From Prescottella subtropica (GTDB lineage Bacteria; Actinomycetota; Actinomycetes; Mycobacteriales; Mycobacteriaceae), in assembly GCF_005434945.1 (NCBI RefSeq), contig NZ_SKCH01000007.1, positions 124,001 through 188,000 on the forward strand: DNA of 64,000 nt, in the 5' to 3' direction. Shown here piece after piece: positions 1 to 9,732 of the stretch (positions are counted from its first letter, which is position 1; each line of letters starts with the position of its first letter). Both the position numbers and the translations under genes were made by a program. Below the pieces are notes generated by a model. That model saw nothing but the letters and a program-made list of their open reading frames with translations. It was not told the origin of the DNA and did not search any database.

Positions 1-308
<308 letters not shown>

Positions 309-327
309 TCGGAGTTCGACGACCATC

Positions 328-1539
328 ATGGCTGTCAAGACTCTGAAGGATCTGCTGGACGAGGGGGTCGAGGGCCGCACTGTGCTGGTGCGCTCCGACC
401 TCAACGTCCCGCTGGACAACGGCACGATCACCGATCCGGGCCGCATCGTGGCGTCCGCGCCGACCATCGCGGCACTGGCCGAGGCCGGCGCCAAGGTCAT
501 CGTGATGGCACACCTCGGCCGCCCGAAGGGTGCGGTCGATCCGGCGCTGTCGCTGGCCCCGGTCGCCGCGAAGCTCGGCGAGGTGCTGGGCCGCAACGTC
601 CAGCTCGCCGGTGACGTCGTCGGCCAGGACGCGCTCGCGCGTTCCGAGGGCCTCACCGACGGGGACGTGCTCCTGCTGGAGAACGTCCGCTTCGATCCGC
701 GTGAGACCAGCAAGGACGACGCAGAGCGGGCCGCGCTCGCGAAGGCACTCGTCGAGCTGGTCGACGGTGACGGCGCGTTCGTCTCCGACGGTTTCGGTGT
801 CGTGCACCGCAAGCAGGCGTCGGTCTACGACGTCGCGGCACTGCTGCCGCACTACGCGGGCACGCTGGTCGCGGCCGAGATCGAGGTCCTGCAGAAGCTG
901 ACGCAGGACTCCGAGCGCCCGTACGCGGTCGTGCTCGGCGGCTCGAAGGTATCGGACAAGCTCGCCGTGATCGAGGCGTTGGCCCCCAAGGTCGACACCC
1001 TCGTCATCGGTGGCGGCATGTACTACACCTTCCTTGCCGCACAGGGCATCTCGGTGGGCAACTCGCTGTGCCAGGAAGAGATGATCGGCACCTGCAAGGA
1101 CCTGCTCGAGCGGTTCGCGGACGTCATCCACATCCCGCAGGACGTGGTGATCGCGGACTCGTTCTCGGCGGATGCCGAGTCGAAGACGGTCTCCGTCCTC
1201 GAGATCGAGGACGGCTGGATGGGCCTGGACATCGGACCGGAGTCGGTGGAGCGCTTCGCGGCGATCCTCTCGGGTGCCAAGACGGTGTTCTGGAACGGCC
1301 CGATGGGCGTGTTCGAGTTCCCGAAGTTCGCGGCCGGCACCAAGGGTGTCGCCGAGGCGATCGTCGAGGCCACCGGCAAGGGCGCGTTCAGCGTCGTCGG
1401 CGGCGGCGATTCCGCGGCGGCCGTGCGTCAGCTCGGTCTGCCCGAGGACGGCTTCTCGCACATCTCGACCGGCGGCGGTGCGTCCCTCGAATACCTCGAG
1501 GGCAAGACGCTTCCCGGCATTTCGGCACTGGAGGACTGA
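328..1539 (+). CDS. pgk: Phosphoglycerate kinase
   Basis: 403 residues, the usual bacterial length. Pgk transfers the acyl phosphate of 1,3-bisphosphoglycerate to ADP in glycolysis. Visible family features are the N-terminal substrate loop [10 protein letters not shown] (about 22-31), [12 protein letters not shown] (about 57-68), [12 protein letters not shown] (about 115-126), [10 protein letters not shown] and the C-terminal nucleotide-domain segments [10 protein letters not shown] and [14 protein letters not shown]. The ATG at 328 follows gap by 19 bases, and tpiA begins 3 bases after the stop, so co-transcription and probably translational coupling are expected. Confidence 0.98.
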   Translation: MAVKTLKDLLDEGVEGRTVLVRSDLNVPLDNGTITDPGRIVASAPTIAALAEAGAKVIVMAHLGRPKGAVDPALSLAPVAAKLGEVLGRNVQLAGDVVGQDALARSEGLTDGDVLLLENVRFDPRETSKDDAERAALAKALVELVDGDGAFVSDGFGVVHRKQASVYDVAALLPHYAGTLVAAEIEVLQKLTQDSERPYAVVLGGSKVSDKLAVIEALAPKVDTLVIGGGMYYTFLAAQGISVGNSLCQEEMIGTCKDLLERFADVIHIPQDVVIADSFSADAESKTVSVLEIEDGWMGLDIGPESVERFAAILSGAKTVFWNGPMGVFEFPKFAAGTKGVAEAIVEATGKGAFSVVGGGDSAAAVRQLGLPEDGFSHISTGGGASLEYLEGKTLPGISALED

Positions 1540-1542
1540 CGC

Positions 1543-2328
1543 ATGGCTCGTAAGCCTCTGATCGCCGGCAACTGGAAGATGAACCTCAACCATCTCGAGG
1601 CCATCGCACTGGTGCAGAAGCTGGCGTTCGCGCTGCCGGAGAAGTACACCGAGAAGGTCGACGTGACGGTGATCCCGCCGTTCACCGACATCCGCAGCGT
1701 GCAGACGCTGGTCGAGGGCGACAAGCTGCACGTCAGCTACGGCGCCCAGGACGTCTCGGCGCACGACTCCGGCGCCTACACCGGCGAGGTCAGCGGTTCG
1801 ATGCTGGCCAAGCTGGGCTGCACGTTCGTGGTGGTCGGGCATTCGGAGCGTCGCCAGTACCACGGCGAAACCGACGAGATCGTGCTCGCCAAGGCTCAGG
1901 CCGCGCTGCGTCACGGCATCACCCCGATCGTGTGCATCGGTGAGGGCCTGGACGTCCGCGAGGCCGGCGACCACGTCGCGTACAACGTCGCACAGCTGAA
2001 GGGTTCACTCGCGGGCCTGTCGGCCGACGACATCGCGAAGACCGTCGTCGCGTACGAGCCCGTGTGGGCCATCGGCACCGGCAAGGTGGCCTCGGCCGCC
2101 GACGCCCAGGAGGTCTGCAAGGCGGTGCGGGACACGCTCGCCGAGCTGGCCGGCCCGGAGATCGCCGAGCAGGTGCGGGTCCTCTACGGCGGATCCGTCA
2201 ACGCCAAGAACGTCGGTGAGCTCATCGCTCAGCCCGACGTCGACGGCGGCCTGGTCGGTGGCGCGTCGCTCAAGGCGGACGAGTTCGCGCAGCTGTCGGC
2301 GATCGCCGCCGGCGGTCCGCTGCTCTGA
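1543..2328 (+). CDS. tpiA: Triosephosphate isomerase
   Basis: 261 residues, full length for bacterial TIM. It interconverts dihydroxyacetone phosphate and glyceraldehyde-3-phosphate. The start shows AGNWKMNLN (catalytic Asn and Lys), the catalytic His is in VVGHSERR, the catalytic Glu is in [12 protein letters not shown] (with flexible loop 6), and the phosphate-binding C-terminal motifs LYGGSVN and GLVGGASLK are present. It is the last gene of the gap-pgk-tpiA operon; a strong hairpin follows about 50 bases downstream. Confidence 0.98.
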   Translation: MARKPLIAGNWKMNLNHLEAIALVQKLAFALPEKYTEKVDVTVIPPFTDIRSVQTLVEGDKLHVSYGAQDVSAHDSGAYTGEVSGSMLAKLGCTFVVVGHSERRQYHGETDEIVLAKAQAALRHGITPIVCIGEGLDVREAGDHVAYNVAQLKGSLAGLSADDIAKTVVAYEPVWAIGTGKVASAADAQEVCKAVRDTLAELAGPEIAEQVRVLYGGSVNAKNVGELIAQPDVDGGLVGGASLKADEFAQLSAIAAGGPLL

Positions 2329-2375
2329 CGCGGCGGACGCCACTGCGGTGATCTGATCGATCGCAGTACGAGACG

Positions 2376-2415
2376 CGGTGGGCGCGTGGACCTTTCGAGG
2401 TCCACGCGCCCACCG
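2376..2415. terminator. Bidirectional terminator hairpin between tpiA and speG
   Basis: Perfect 18-bp inverted repeat with a TTCG tetraloop (left arm 2376-2393, right arm 2398-2415). It lies between the convergent ends of tpiA and speG and can serve both. There is no long T tract, which is common for actinobacterial terminators. Confidence 0.8.
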
Positions 2416-2470
2416 CCGTTTCGGCGTCGATGTGACCGCCGTTTCGGCGTCGAGATCGCCGCCGTTGCGG
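2413..2470. repeat. 23-bp tandem repeat, about 2.5 copies
   Basis: Units begin at 2413, 2436 and 2459, each starting CCGCCGTT. The first two share 18 bases and the third is partial and diverged. The repeat overlaps the right arm of the tpiA terminator and runs to the stop codon of speG. No function is evident. Confidence 0.6.
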
Positions 2471-2472
2471 TC

Positions 2473-2997
2473 CTAGTCCCGTGTGGCGAGGAAGTCGCGT
2501 TGGAAGATGCCCATGCGGGTGGCGTCCCGGTAGCGGCCCGCCGCGAAGTATTCCTCGCGTAGCACTCCCTCGACGGCGAAGCCGACCTTCTCGTAGATGT
2601 GGACGGCGGCATGATTCTCGGTGTCGACGAGTAGATACACCTTGTGCAGGTTGAGGGTCGCGAACGCGTGCGCGAGCACCTTGCGGGTCGCGACGCCGGC
2701 GTATCCGCGGCCCTGATGTCCGGGGGCGACGATGATCTGGAACTCGCAATTGCGGTGGATGTGGTCGATCTCCACGAGTTCGACGAGGCCCACCGCATTG
2801 CCGTCGACCTCGATGACGAAACGCCGCTGCCGCTCGTCGTGAACGTGCCGGTCGTACAGTTCGGTGAGTGCGGCGAGCGACGTGTACGGTTCCTCGAACC
2901 AGTACCGCATCACCTGCGCATCGATGAACAGTGCATGCACGAACGGCAGGTCCGCTCGCTCGAGGGGACGAAGGGCGACGGTCGAATTGTCGGTCAC
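2473..2997 (-). CDS. speG: Spermidine N1-acetyltransferase (GNAT family)
   Basis: 174 residues. It closely resembles SpeG along its whole length: LRPLERADLPFVHALF at the start, VMRYWFEEPY (polyamine-site region), RRFVIEVDG, GLVELVEIDHIHRNCEFQII and the acetyl-CoA loop QGRGYA. SpeG acetylates spermidine or spermine with acetyl-CoA to limit polyamine toxicity; the exact substrate here is inferred. It is convergent with tpiA and divergent from secG. From memory M. tuberculosis has an unrelated gene (Rv1439c) in this slot, so this is probably a local replacement. Confidence 0.85.
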   Translation of the reverse strand: MTDNSTVALRPLERADLPFVHALFIDAQVMRYWFEEPYTSLAALTELYDRHVHDERQRRFVIEVDGNAVGLVELVEIDHIHRNCEFQIIVAPGHQGRGYAGVATRKVLAHAFATLNLHKVYLLVDTENHAAVHIYEKVGFAVEGVLREEYFAAGRYRDATRMGIFQRDFLATRD

Positions 2998-3133
2998 GGA
3001 TCGAGCCTATCGGCGACGGACCCGATGCGGCAGGACCGGCGCGACGGGAGTGCGGACGGCCCGGCGGGCAGCAGGTAAGCTGAGCGCGCTAGTGGCCGAC
3101 ATCCGACGTGTGTGAAGGGCAGCGAATACCGAA

Positions 3134-3367
3134 ATGGCACTGTTCCTGGAGATTCTGCTGGTGATCACCAGTCTGCTGCTCATCCTGCTGGTGCTGCTGC
3201 ACCGGGCGAAGGGCGGCGGTCTGTCCAGCCTCTTCGGTGGTGGTGTCCAGTCCAGCCTGTCCGGTTCGACGGTGGTGGAGAAGAACCTCGACCGCATCAC
3301 CGTGTTCACGGCGCTGGTGTGGCTGATCGCGATCCTCGGTATCGGGCTCGAGATCAAGTTCAGCTGA
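3134..3367 (+). CDS. secG: Preprotein translocase subunit SecG
   Basis: 77 residues, typical SecG size. Two hydrophobic membrane segments (about 2-22 and 54-72) flank a glycine/serine-rich cytosolic loop containing KGGGLSSLFGGG, the SecG signature. SecG assists SecYE in protein export across the inner membrane. The ATG is preceded by GAAGGG. A downstream gene starts 2 bases after the stop. Position after gap-pgk-tpi agrees with the mycobacterial order. Confidence 0.95.
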   Translation: MALFLEILLVITSLLLILLVLLHRAKGGGLSSLFGGGVQSSLSGSTVVEKNLDRITVFTALVWLIAILGIGLEIKFS

Positions 3368-3369
3368 TC

Positions 3370-3780
3370 GTGGCGGGACACGAATCCTTCACGTCGCTTC
3401 CCGAGGCCACTGCGGCCCTGATCGACGCCCCCGAGTTCGCGACGCTGGCGACTGTCGAACCGGACGGGCATCCGCAGTTGTCGGTGGTGTGGCTGGACCG
3501 GGACGGCGACGACATCCTCGTCTCCACCGTCCGGGGCCGGCGTAAGACCGACAATCTGTTGCGTGATCCGCGGGCCACGGTGCTGGTGTATCCGGCGTCC
3601 GGCCCGTACAGCTACGTCGAGATCCGTGGCACCGTGACGGTCACCGACGATCCGGGTGGTTCCCTGATCCACACCCTGGCGCGCAAGTACACCGGCGCCG
3701 AACGCTGGGAGCAGGACACCCCGGACACCCCTCGGGTGATCGTCCGATTGACGCCGTCGAAGGTGGTCGTCAAGGGCTGA
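3370..3780 (+). CDS. PPOX-class (pyridoxamine 5'-phosphate oxidase fold) protein, likely F420-dependent
   Basis: 136 residues, a single split-barrel flavin/F420-binding domain. Features are the N-terminal [19 protein letters not shown], the strand-turn [19 protein letters not shown] and the closing [22 protein letters not shown], all common in actinobacterial F420-dependent TIGR03618-like proteins. The substrate is unknown. I chose the GTG at 3370, two bases after the secG stop, because the domain begins directly after it; the open frame extends further upstream but would overlap secG entirely. It is probably co-transcribed with secG. Confidence 0.85.
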   Translation: MAGHESFTSLPEATAALIDAPEFATLATVEPDGHPQLSVVWLDRDGDDILVSTVRGRRKTDNLLRDPRATVLVYPASGPYSYVEIRGTVTVTDDPGGSLIHTLARKYTGAERWEQDTPDTPRVIVRLTPSKVVVKG

Positions 3781-3829
3781 GCGGCCCCCTCGTCGTCGTG
3801 CGGGGGACCGGTCCACGGCCGATAATCGG

Positions 3830-6613
3830 GTGATGACCGGGAACCCTGAGTCGTCGTCCGTACCGTCTGCCACCGAGCCGTTGCGGGAGGACATCCGTCT
3901 CCTCGGTGGCCTGCTCGGTGACATCGTGCGGGAGCAGGCCGGCGCCGACGTGTTCGCGCTCGTCGAACGGGCGCGGGTCGAATCGTTCCGGCTGCGCCGT
4001 TCGGAGATCGACCGGACGCAGCTCGCGGAGATGTTCGCGCAGATCGACACCGGTGATGCGATCCCGGTGATCCGCGCGTTCAGCCATTTCGCGTTGCTCG
4101 CGAACGTCGCCGAGGACCTGCACCGGGAGCGGCGTCGCGCGATCCACGTCCGGGCGGGGGAACCACCGCAGGACAGCAGTCTCGCCGCTACCTACACGAA
4201 ACTCGATGCCGCGAACGTGGATTCGGCCACCGCGGCGCGGGCGTTGACGGGGGCGCTGGTGGCGCCGGTGATCACCGCGCATCCCACCGAGACCCGGCGC
4301 CGGACGGTGTTCGAGACGCAGCATCGGATCATCGAACTGATGCGCCGGCGGGCCTGGGTGTCGTCGGATCCCGGGGAGACCGCGGACGTGGACCGGCAGC
4401 TGCGCCGGCAGATTCTCACGCTGTGGCAGACCGCGCTGATCCGGTTGTCCCGCTTGCGGATCCAGGACGAGATCGAGGTCGGCCTGCGCTACTACGACGC
4501 GTCCTTCTTCGAGGTGATCCCGCAGATCAACGCGGACCTGCGGGACGCGCTGCAGGCCCGCTGGCCCGGTTCGCGTGTGCTCGACACGCCGATGCTGCGG
4601 CCCGGATCGTGGATCGGCGGCGATCGGGACGGCAACCCGTTCGTCACCGCCGACGTGGTCACGCGGGCGACGCACCGGGCCGCGGAAACCGCACTCGACC
4701 ACCATCTGTCGGAACTCGAACTGCTGGAACGGGACCTGTCGATGTCGGCGCGGCTGGTGACCGTCACCGACGATCTGACCCGGCTCGCGGACGTGTCGGG
4801 TGACGAATCCGCGTTCCGCGCCGACGAACCCTACCGGCGCGCCGTCCGCGGTCTGCGGATGCGCCTGTCCGTCACAGCCGCACGGATTCTCGGGCACCCC
4901 GCAGGAGCCGGTGTCGCCGGGGACCGGCCGGGCTACGACGACCCGGGTGATCTGCTGGCCGACCTGGACGTGATCGACGTGTCGCTGCGGTCGCACGGCG
5001 ATGCGACGGTGGCCGACGACCGGCTTGCCCGGCTGCGGAACGCGGTGGCGGTCTTCGGGTTCCATCTGTGCGGGCTGGATCTGCGGCAGAACTCGGAGAT
5101 CCACGAGACGGTGATCGCGGAGTTGTTCGCGTGGGCGGGGGTGCACCCCGACTACCGGTCGTTGCCCGAGGAGCAGCGGGTCCGGCTGCTCGCCGCCGAA
5201 CTGGCCACCCGCCGACCCCTGGCCGGCCCGCACACCGAGTTCAGCGAACTCACCGCGAAGGAACTCGGCATCCTGCGGGCCGCGGCCGACGCGGTGGACC
5301 GGATCGGCCCGGCCGCGATCCCGAACTATGTGATCAGCATGTGCGATTCGGTGAGCGATATGCTCGAGGTGGCGGTGCTGCTCGCCGAGGTCGGGCTGTT
5401 CGACCCCGGCACCCCGGACGGCGGTGCCGGCCCGACCTGTCCGGTGGGGATCGTGCCGCTGTTCGAGACCATCGACGATCTGCGGGGTGGTGCCGCCACC
5501 CTCACCGCGACCCTGGACGTGCCGATCTACCGGACGCTGGTCACGAACCGGGGTGAGCGTCAGGAAGTGATGCTCGGCTACTCCGACTCCAACAAGGACG
5601 GTGGCTATCTCGCGGCGAACTGGGCGCTGTACCGGGCCGAACTCGATCTCGTCGCGGTCGCCCGGACGGCGGGAATCCGGTTGCGGCTCTTCCACGGTCG
5701 TGGCGGCACCGTCGGACGCGGGGGAGGGCCCAGCTACGACGCGATCCTCGCGCAGCCGCCCGGTGCGGTGCAGGGGGCGCTGCGGCTCACCGAGCAGGGG
5801 GAGATCATCGCCGCCAAGTACGCCGAGCCGCGGCTGGCCCGACGCAACCTCGAGGCACTGGTGTCGGCCACTCTGGAATCGACGCTGCTCGACGTCGAGG
5901 GGCTCGGTGACGACGCGTCCGCCGTGTACGAGATCCTCGACGAGCTCGCGGAACTGGCCCGCGCCGCCTACGCGGACCTCGTGCACGACACCCCCGGATT
6001 CGTCGACTACTTCACGGCGTCGACGCCGGTCGCCGAGATCGGGGCACTCAACATCGGCAGCCGTCCGGTGACGCGGAAACCGACGCAGTCGATCGCGGAT
6101 CTGCGGGCGATCCCGTGGGTGCTGTCGTGGAGTCAGTCGCGGGTGATGCTGCCCGGCTGGTACGGCACCGGCTCGGCGTTCGAGACGTGGGTGGGCGGGG
6201 ACCGGGACCGCCTGGCCGTGCTCACCGACCTGTACGAGCGGTGGCCGTTCTTCCGGACGGTGCTGTCGAACCTGGCGCAGGTGATGTCGAAGTCGGACAT
6301 GGGATTGGCGGCCCGCTATTCCGAACTCGTCCCGGACGTCGCGCTCCGGGACGAGGTGTTCGGGAAGATCGCTGCCGAGCATGCCCGCACGATCGCGATG
6401 GTCCGGGCGATCACCGGGCACGACGAGCTGCTGTGGGACAACCCGGCCCTCGACCGGTCCGTGCACAACCGGTTCCCGTACCTCGAGCCGCTCAACCATC
6501 TGCAGGTGGAGTTGCTGCGCCGTTACCGTGCCGGCAACGACTCCGACACCGTCCGGCGCGGCATCCAACTGACGATGAACGGGCTCGCGACCGCGCTGCG
6601 CAACAGTGGCTGA
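3830..6613 (+). CDS. ppc: Phosphoenolpyruvate carboxylase
   Basis: About 927 residues, normal for the enzyme. It carboxylates phosphoenolpyruvate with bicarbonate to oxaloacetate, replenishing the TCA cycle. Active-site motifs are all visible: the catalytic His region [11 protein letters not shown] (about 143-153), the bicarbonate/PEP region [10 protein letters not shown], the glycine-rich loop [14 protein letters not shown], and [12 protein letters not shown] at 3830 and ATG at 3833 are adjacent alternative starts; the sequence does not separate them. From memory ppc is not in this slot in M. tuberculosis. It forms the left border of the Ter island. Confidence 0.97.
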   Translation: MMTGNPESSSVPSATEPLREDIRLLGGLLGDIVREQAGADVFALVERARVESFRLRRSEIDRTQLAEMFAQIDTGDAIPVIRAFSHFALLANVAEDLHRERRRAIHVRAGEPPQDSSLAATYTKLDAANVDSATAARALTGALVAPVITAHPTETRRRTVFETQHRIIELMRRRAWVSSDPGETADVDRQLRRQILTLWQTALIRLSRLRIQDEIEVGLRYYDASFFEVIPQINADLRDALQARWPGSRVLDTPMLRPGSWIGGDRDGNPFVTADVVTRATHRAAETALDHHLSELELLERDLSMSARLVTVTDDLTRLADVSGDESAFRADEPYRRAVRGLRMRLSVTAARILGHPAGAGVAGDRPGYDDPGDLLADLDVIDVSLRSHGDATVADDRLARLRNAVAVFGFHLCGLDLRQNSEIHETVIAELFAWAGVHPDYRSLPEEQRVRLLAAELATRRPLAGPHTEFSELTAKELGILRAAADAVDRIGPAAIPNYVISMCDSVSDMLEVAVLLAEVGLFDPGTPDGGAGPTCPVGIVPLFETIDDLRGGAATLTATLDVPIYRTLVTNRGERQEVMLGYSDSNKDGGYLAANWALYRAELDLVAVARTAGIRLRLFHGRGGTVGRGGGPSYDAILAQPPGAVQGALRLTEQGEIIAAKYAEPRLARRNLEALVSATLESTLLDVEGLGDDASAVYEILDELAELARAAYADLVHDTPGFVDYFTASTPVAEIGALNIGSRPVTRKPTQSIADLRAIPWVLSWSQSRVMLPGWYGTGSAFETWVGGDRDRLAVLTDLYERWPFFRTVLSNLAQVMSKSDMGLAARYSELVPDVALRDEVFGKIAAEHARTIAMVRAITGHDELLWDNPALDRSVHNRFPYLEPLNHLQVELLRRYRAGNDSDTVRRGIQLTMNGLATALRNSG

Positions 6614-6621
6614 CACACGGA

Positions 6622-6654
6622 ACCGCCCGTGGGACGTGTGGTCCCACGGGCGGT
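6622..6654. terminator. Strong hairpin terminator after ppc
   Basis: Perfect 14-bp inverted repeat (6622-6635 and 6641-6654) with a 5-base loop, 8 bases beyond the ppc stop. It lies between convergent genes and probably stops transcription from both sides. Confidence 0.8.
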
Positions 6655-6677
6655 GTCCGGCCGGAACCGGGTGCGGG

Positions 6678-6824
6678 TCAGGACCCGAAGTCGAACCCGC
6701 CGCCACCGTTACCGCCACCACCGGCGTTGCCGGTGGATCCGAATCCGCTGTCCCCGGAACCGACGTTGAACTGGCCGCCGAACATCGCGTTGAGCATGGA
6801 CGAGAAGAGAGCCGAAAGGGACAT
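6678..6824 (-). CDS. Small glycine-rich protein, unknown function
   Basis: 48 residues starting at an ATG that is well placed behind AGGAG (7-base spacing). An in-frame start further upstream would add 18 residues without family character. The N-terminal third is amphipathic/hydrophobic (MSLSALFSSMLNAMFGG), and the rest is a low-complexity Gly/Asn/Ser/Phe tail with GGGGNGGGG. No domain is recognised. It is convergent with ppc and divergent from the first Ter gene, so it sits at the island edge. Coding status rests on the good ribosome site and clean boundaries. Confidence 0.55.
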   Translation of the reverse strand: MSLSALFSSMLNAMFGGQFNVGSGDSGFGSTGNAGGGGNGGGGFDFGS

Positions 6825-7069
6825 GGGTGCTCCTGTGGTGACTCGAACCGGTCGACACCGGACGGTGTCAGGAGCCATTCGATCGCGCGGCGGGGCCGTC
6901 GATGTACCGATCGGCCGCGGATTAGGGGACGATTAGGGGCGGATAGGGGATTCGGGGTACTCGATCCCGAGGGCCGGATACGATAGTCCATATTGTCCGA
7001 AAATGATCGTCGGTGCGGGTGTGTCCGGCCGGGATCGGGGAAACCGATGCAATCGGTAAAGGGGGACGG
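6825..7069. promoter_or_regulatory. Divergent control region at the left edge of the Ter island
   Basis: 245 bases without a gene, between the glycine-rich small protein (minus) and the first TerD gene (plus). It contains three near-copies of GATTAGGGG spaced 10-12 bases apart (about 6919-6950), then a locally AT-rich stretch around 6980-7005 (CATATTGTCC and GAAAATGATC) that is the best candidate for promoter elements. I cannot assign -35/-10 boxes with confidence. Confidence 0.4.
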
Positions 7070-8359
7070 GTGGAGCTGGTGAAGGGGTCGAAGACCGACC
7101 TGACCGGTGACCGGTACACCGTCGCGATCACCGCGACGGCCGCGGCGAACGCCGTCGATATCGCCGCAGTACTCCTCGGCGCTGACGGCCGGGTCCGTAG
7201 CGACGACGACTTCGTGTTCTTCAACAACCCGAAAGCCGACGGGGTCACGCTGGCCTCGGATGCGGCGATCACCGTCGACCTGGGATCCGTTCCGGCGGAC
7301 GTGCACCGGGTGCTGGTCACTGCGAGCACCGAAGCGCAGGGCACGACGTTCCAGGCGGTGCCGGGGCTGTCCGTCGACCTCACCGCGCCCGGGCAGCAGT
7401 CGACGTTCGTCCCGCCGGGGCTGAGCGTCGAGACGGTGCTGCAGGTGGTCGCGTTCTACCGCCGCGGGGCCGGGTGGCGGCTCGACGCGATCGGGCAGGG
7501 CTACAGCGAGGGCCTGGCGGCATTCGCCACCGAGCACGGCATCACCGTCGACGACCCCGGTACCACCGAGAGTCCGGCTGTGGCCGCACCGGTCCCGGCT
7601 GCCGCGCCGATCAGCTTCGCCAAGGTGCAGGTGTCCCTGACGAAGGACTCGGCCGACAAGACCGCCCGCATCGACCTGCGGAAGAGTCAGGGCGACCCGA
7701 ACTGGGTGCTGACCGTCGGACTCGAGTGGGACGGCCGCGGCGTCAAGTACGACCGCAACGGCAATGTGAAGCGGTACGGGGACGGCGATCTCGACGTCTA
7801 CTTCTTCTGCCGGAACGAGGACACCGACGGGTTCGTCGTCGTCAGCGGCGAGAACGGGCACCGCGGCAGCCTCGACACCTGGCCGTACATGCACCACTAC
7901 GGTGACAGCGCGGGGCCCGGCCGCGGCAACAGGCCGGCCACCGAGCAGGTGCGGGTTCTTCCCCAGGAGAACGGGGATCTGCTGGTGAACGTCTACCAGA
8001 GCGTGGACAACGGCGGCGGCGCGATCGACACGTTCGGCCGGCCCCGCGTCGCGATCCGGTACGGCCGCGCCGGATTCGACGGTCTCCCCGGACCCGACGC
8101 CGACGAGATCCTCGTCTACGTCGGCAACGGCCGTGATTCCTACTGGGCGACGGTCGCGCACATCGACGTCCGCGACGGTGTCCTCACCGTCGACGGGGAA
8201 ACGCGCTACAGCCTGCCCGGCAGCGAACGGATGCCGGTCCTGGACAGGACCGGCGGCTGGGTGCAGGAATCTGCGGACGGTCCGGTGGGCCGCAGCAAGA
8301 AGGCTCATCGCGGAATCGGGCTCACGACGTACACCGGGCGGTGTCCCGACCCGAGATGA
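7070..8359 (+). CDS. Protein with two TerD-like domains
   Basis: 429 residues. The N-terminal domain (about 1-160) is TerD-like: SDDDFVFFNNP, a VDLGSVPADVHRV strand and the closing AIGQGYSEGLAAFATEHGI. An Ala/Pro linker (about 165-180) leads to a longer, diverged TerD-like domain (about 181-429) carrying WVLTVGLEWDGRG and YGDGDLDVYFFC in place of the canonical DLDAS and FYNN motifs. TerD domains bind calcium in characterised members; how well it is kept here is unclear. The GTG at 7070 follows a G-rich stretch and gives an N-terminus (VELVKGSK) matching other TerD proteins; a GTG at 7079 is possible. It opens the left Ter gene series. Confidence 0.8.
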   Translation: MELVKGSKTDLTGDRYTVAITATAAANAVDIAAVLLGADGRVRSDDDFVFFNNPKADGVTLASDAAITVDLGSVPADVHRVLVTASTEAQGTTFQAVPGLSVDLTAPGQQSTFVPPGLSVETVLQVVAFYRRGAGWRLDAIGQGYSEGLAAFATEHGITVDDPGTTESPAVAAPVPAAAPISFAKVQVSLTKDSADKTARIDLRKSQGDPNWVLTVGLEWDGRGVKYDRNGNVKRYGDGDLDVYFFCRNEDTDGFVVVSGENGHRGSLDTWPYMHHYGDSAGPGRGNRPATEQVRVLPQENGDLLVNVYQSVDNGGGAIDTFGRPRVAIRYGRAGFDGLPGPDADEILVYVGNGRDSYWATVAHIDVRDGVLTVDGETRYSLPGSERMPVLDRTGGWVQESADGPVGRSKKAHRGIGLTTYTGRCPDPR

Positions 8360-8400
8360 ACCCGGTATCAATGACCTACACCACCGACACAGGAGGACGA

Positions 8401-8856
8401 ATGGGATTCTGGGACCAGCTCAAGGCCAAGACGCAGGAGCTGAACGGGCAGCTGCAGGTGCGGACGGCGCAGTTCAAGAACAAGGAGTTCGCGAACGGTG
8501 CGATGGCGATGTGCGCACTGATCGCCGCCGCGGACGGCAGCATCGACCCGTCGGAGCGGCAGAAGACCGCGGCACTGATCATGTCGAACGAGTCGCTCAA
8601 GGTGTTCACCCCGGACGAACTGCGTCAGAAGTTCGACTGGTACTGCGACAAGCTGCAGGGCGACTTCGACTTCGGCAAGGTCGAGGCCACCGCCACGATC
8701 GGCAAGCTCAAGGCCAAGCCGGAACAGGCGCGTGCGGTGATCCAGATCGGCATCATCATCGGTGGTGCGGACGGCAACTTCGACCAGTACGAGAAGACCG
8801 CGGTCAAGGAAGCGTGCTTCGCCGTGGGCATCGATCCGGCCGAGTTCGACCTCTGA
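8401..8856 (+). CDS. terB: TerB-family tellurite-resistance/stress protein
   Basis: 151 residues, typical TerB length; an all-helical protein whose two acidic loops (AAADGSIDPSER at about 40-51 and GGADGNFDQYEK at about 121-132) carry the conserved carboxylates. TerB proteins are thought to work at the membrane with TerC and TerD-type proteins; the biochemical role is not settled. The ATG at 8401 is preceded by AGGAGGA. It follows the double-TerD gene by 41 bases and precedes terD, the usual ter neighbourhood. Confidence 0.92.
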   Translation: MGFWDQLKAKTQELNGQLQVRTAQFKNKEFANGAMAMCALIAAADGSIDPSERQKTAALIMSNESLKVFTPDELRQKFDWYCDKLQGDFDFGKVEATATIGKLKAKPEQARAVIQIGIIIGGADGNFDQYEKTAVKEACFAVGIDPAEFDL

Positions 8857-8926
8857 TCGCCGCTTGTCCTCGAGCATTGTCGGTGGCCCCGACTATGTTC
8901 GGTGGGTGACCCCGCACACAGACCCC

Positions 8927-8950
8927 GATTCCCGGGAGATGCCGGGAATC
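8927..8950. promoter_or_regulatory. Short hairpin in the leader of the first terD
   Basis: An 8-bp perfect inverted repeat (8927-8934 and 8943-8950) lies 31 bases before the terD ATG, upstream of its AGGAGGAC ribosome site. It could be an operator or leader hairpin. There is no independent evidence. Confidence 0.3.
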
Positions 8951-8981
8951 GTTTCAGCACAACGAGTCCAGGAGGACGAAC

Positions 8982-9557
8982 ATGGGCGTGAGCCTGACCA
9001 AGGGTGGCAATGTCTCGCTGACCAAGGAGGCTCCCGGACTGACCGCGGTCGCCGTCGGTCTCGGCTGGGACGTGCGTACCACGACCGGGCAGGACTTCGA
9101 CCTCGACGCGTCCGCGATCGGCCTGGGCGCGGACAAGAAGGTGGTCTCCGACCAGCACTTCGTGTTCTTCAACAACCTCAAGTCCCCGGACGGCTCGATC
9201 GAGCACACCGGTGACAACACCACCGGTGAGGGCGAGGGCGACGACGAGGTCATCAAGGTCGATCTCGCGGCGGTGCCGGCGAACATCGACTCGATCGTGT
9301 TCCCGGTCTCGATCTACGATGCCGACAACCGCAGCCAGTCGTTCGGCCAGGTCCGCAACGCCTACATCCGTGTCGCCAACCAGGCCGACAACTCGGAGCT
9401 GGCCCGCTACGACCTGTCGGAGGATGCGTCCACCGAGACCGCGATGGTCTTCGGTGAGCTGTACCGCAACGGTGCGGACTGGAAGTTCCGGGCCGTCGGC
9501 CAGGGCTACGCGTCGGGTCTGTCGGGCATCGCCCGCGACTACGGCGTCAACGTCTAA
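8982..9557 (+). CDS. terD: Canonical TerD family calcium-binding stress protein
   Basis: 191 residues, the standard TerD length. It carries the full set of family motifs: [14 protein letters not shown] at the start, VGLGWD, the acidic [35 protein letters not shown] (calcium-site acidic loop) and the C-terminal [15 protein letters not shown]. Characterised homologues bind two calcium ions and are tied to tellurite, phage and oxidative-stress responses. The ATG at 8982 follows AGGAGGACGAAC. About two thirds of its residues match the next TerD by eye, so the pair is a tandem duplication. Confidence 0.96.
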   Translation: MGVSLTKGGNVSLTKEAPGLTAVAVGLGWDVRTTTGQDFDLDASAIGLGADKKVVSDQHFVFFNNLKSPDGSIEHTGDNTTGEGEGDDEVIKVDLAAVPANIDSIVFPVSIYDADNRSQSFGQVRNAYIRVANQADNSELARYDLSEDASTETAMVFGELYRNGADWKFRAVGQGYASGLSGIARDYGVNV

Positions 9558-9568
9558 TACGTAACACC

Positions 9569-9608
9569 CGGTGGCGGCGCTCCGATGAGAACGGTTGCGC
9601 CGCCACCG
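9569..9608. terminator. Hairpin between the two tandem terD genes
   Basis: Perfect 12-bp inverted repeat (9569-9580 and 9597-9608) with a 16-base loop, starting 11 bases after the first terD stop. It suggests that the two terD genes can be transcribed separately. Confidence 0.6.
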
Positions 9609-9732
9609 TTTCCGAGCGGCGTCGGCAGCGAAGTTCCGGGGGAGCTGCCGCACCGTTCACATCATCATCAGCAGGGGGTGGCGTAGTCGTGCGATCGTCC
9701 CCTCCTTCCCACTACTTTCGGATGGAGTTTCC

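Noticed and set aside
3770-8371. Minus-strand open frame of more than 1500 codons opposite ppc and the first Ter gene
   Set aside because: It spans two real plus-strand genes and a terminator, is extremely rich in Arg, Pro, His and Asp, and has no recognisable domain. It is a GC-rich antisense artefact.
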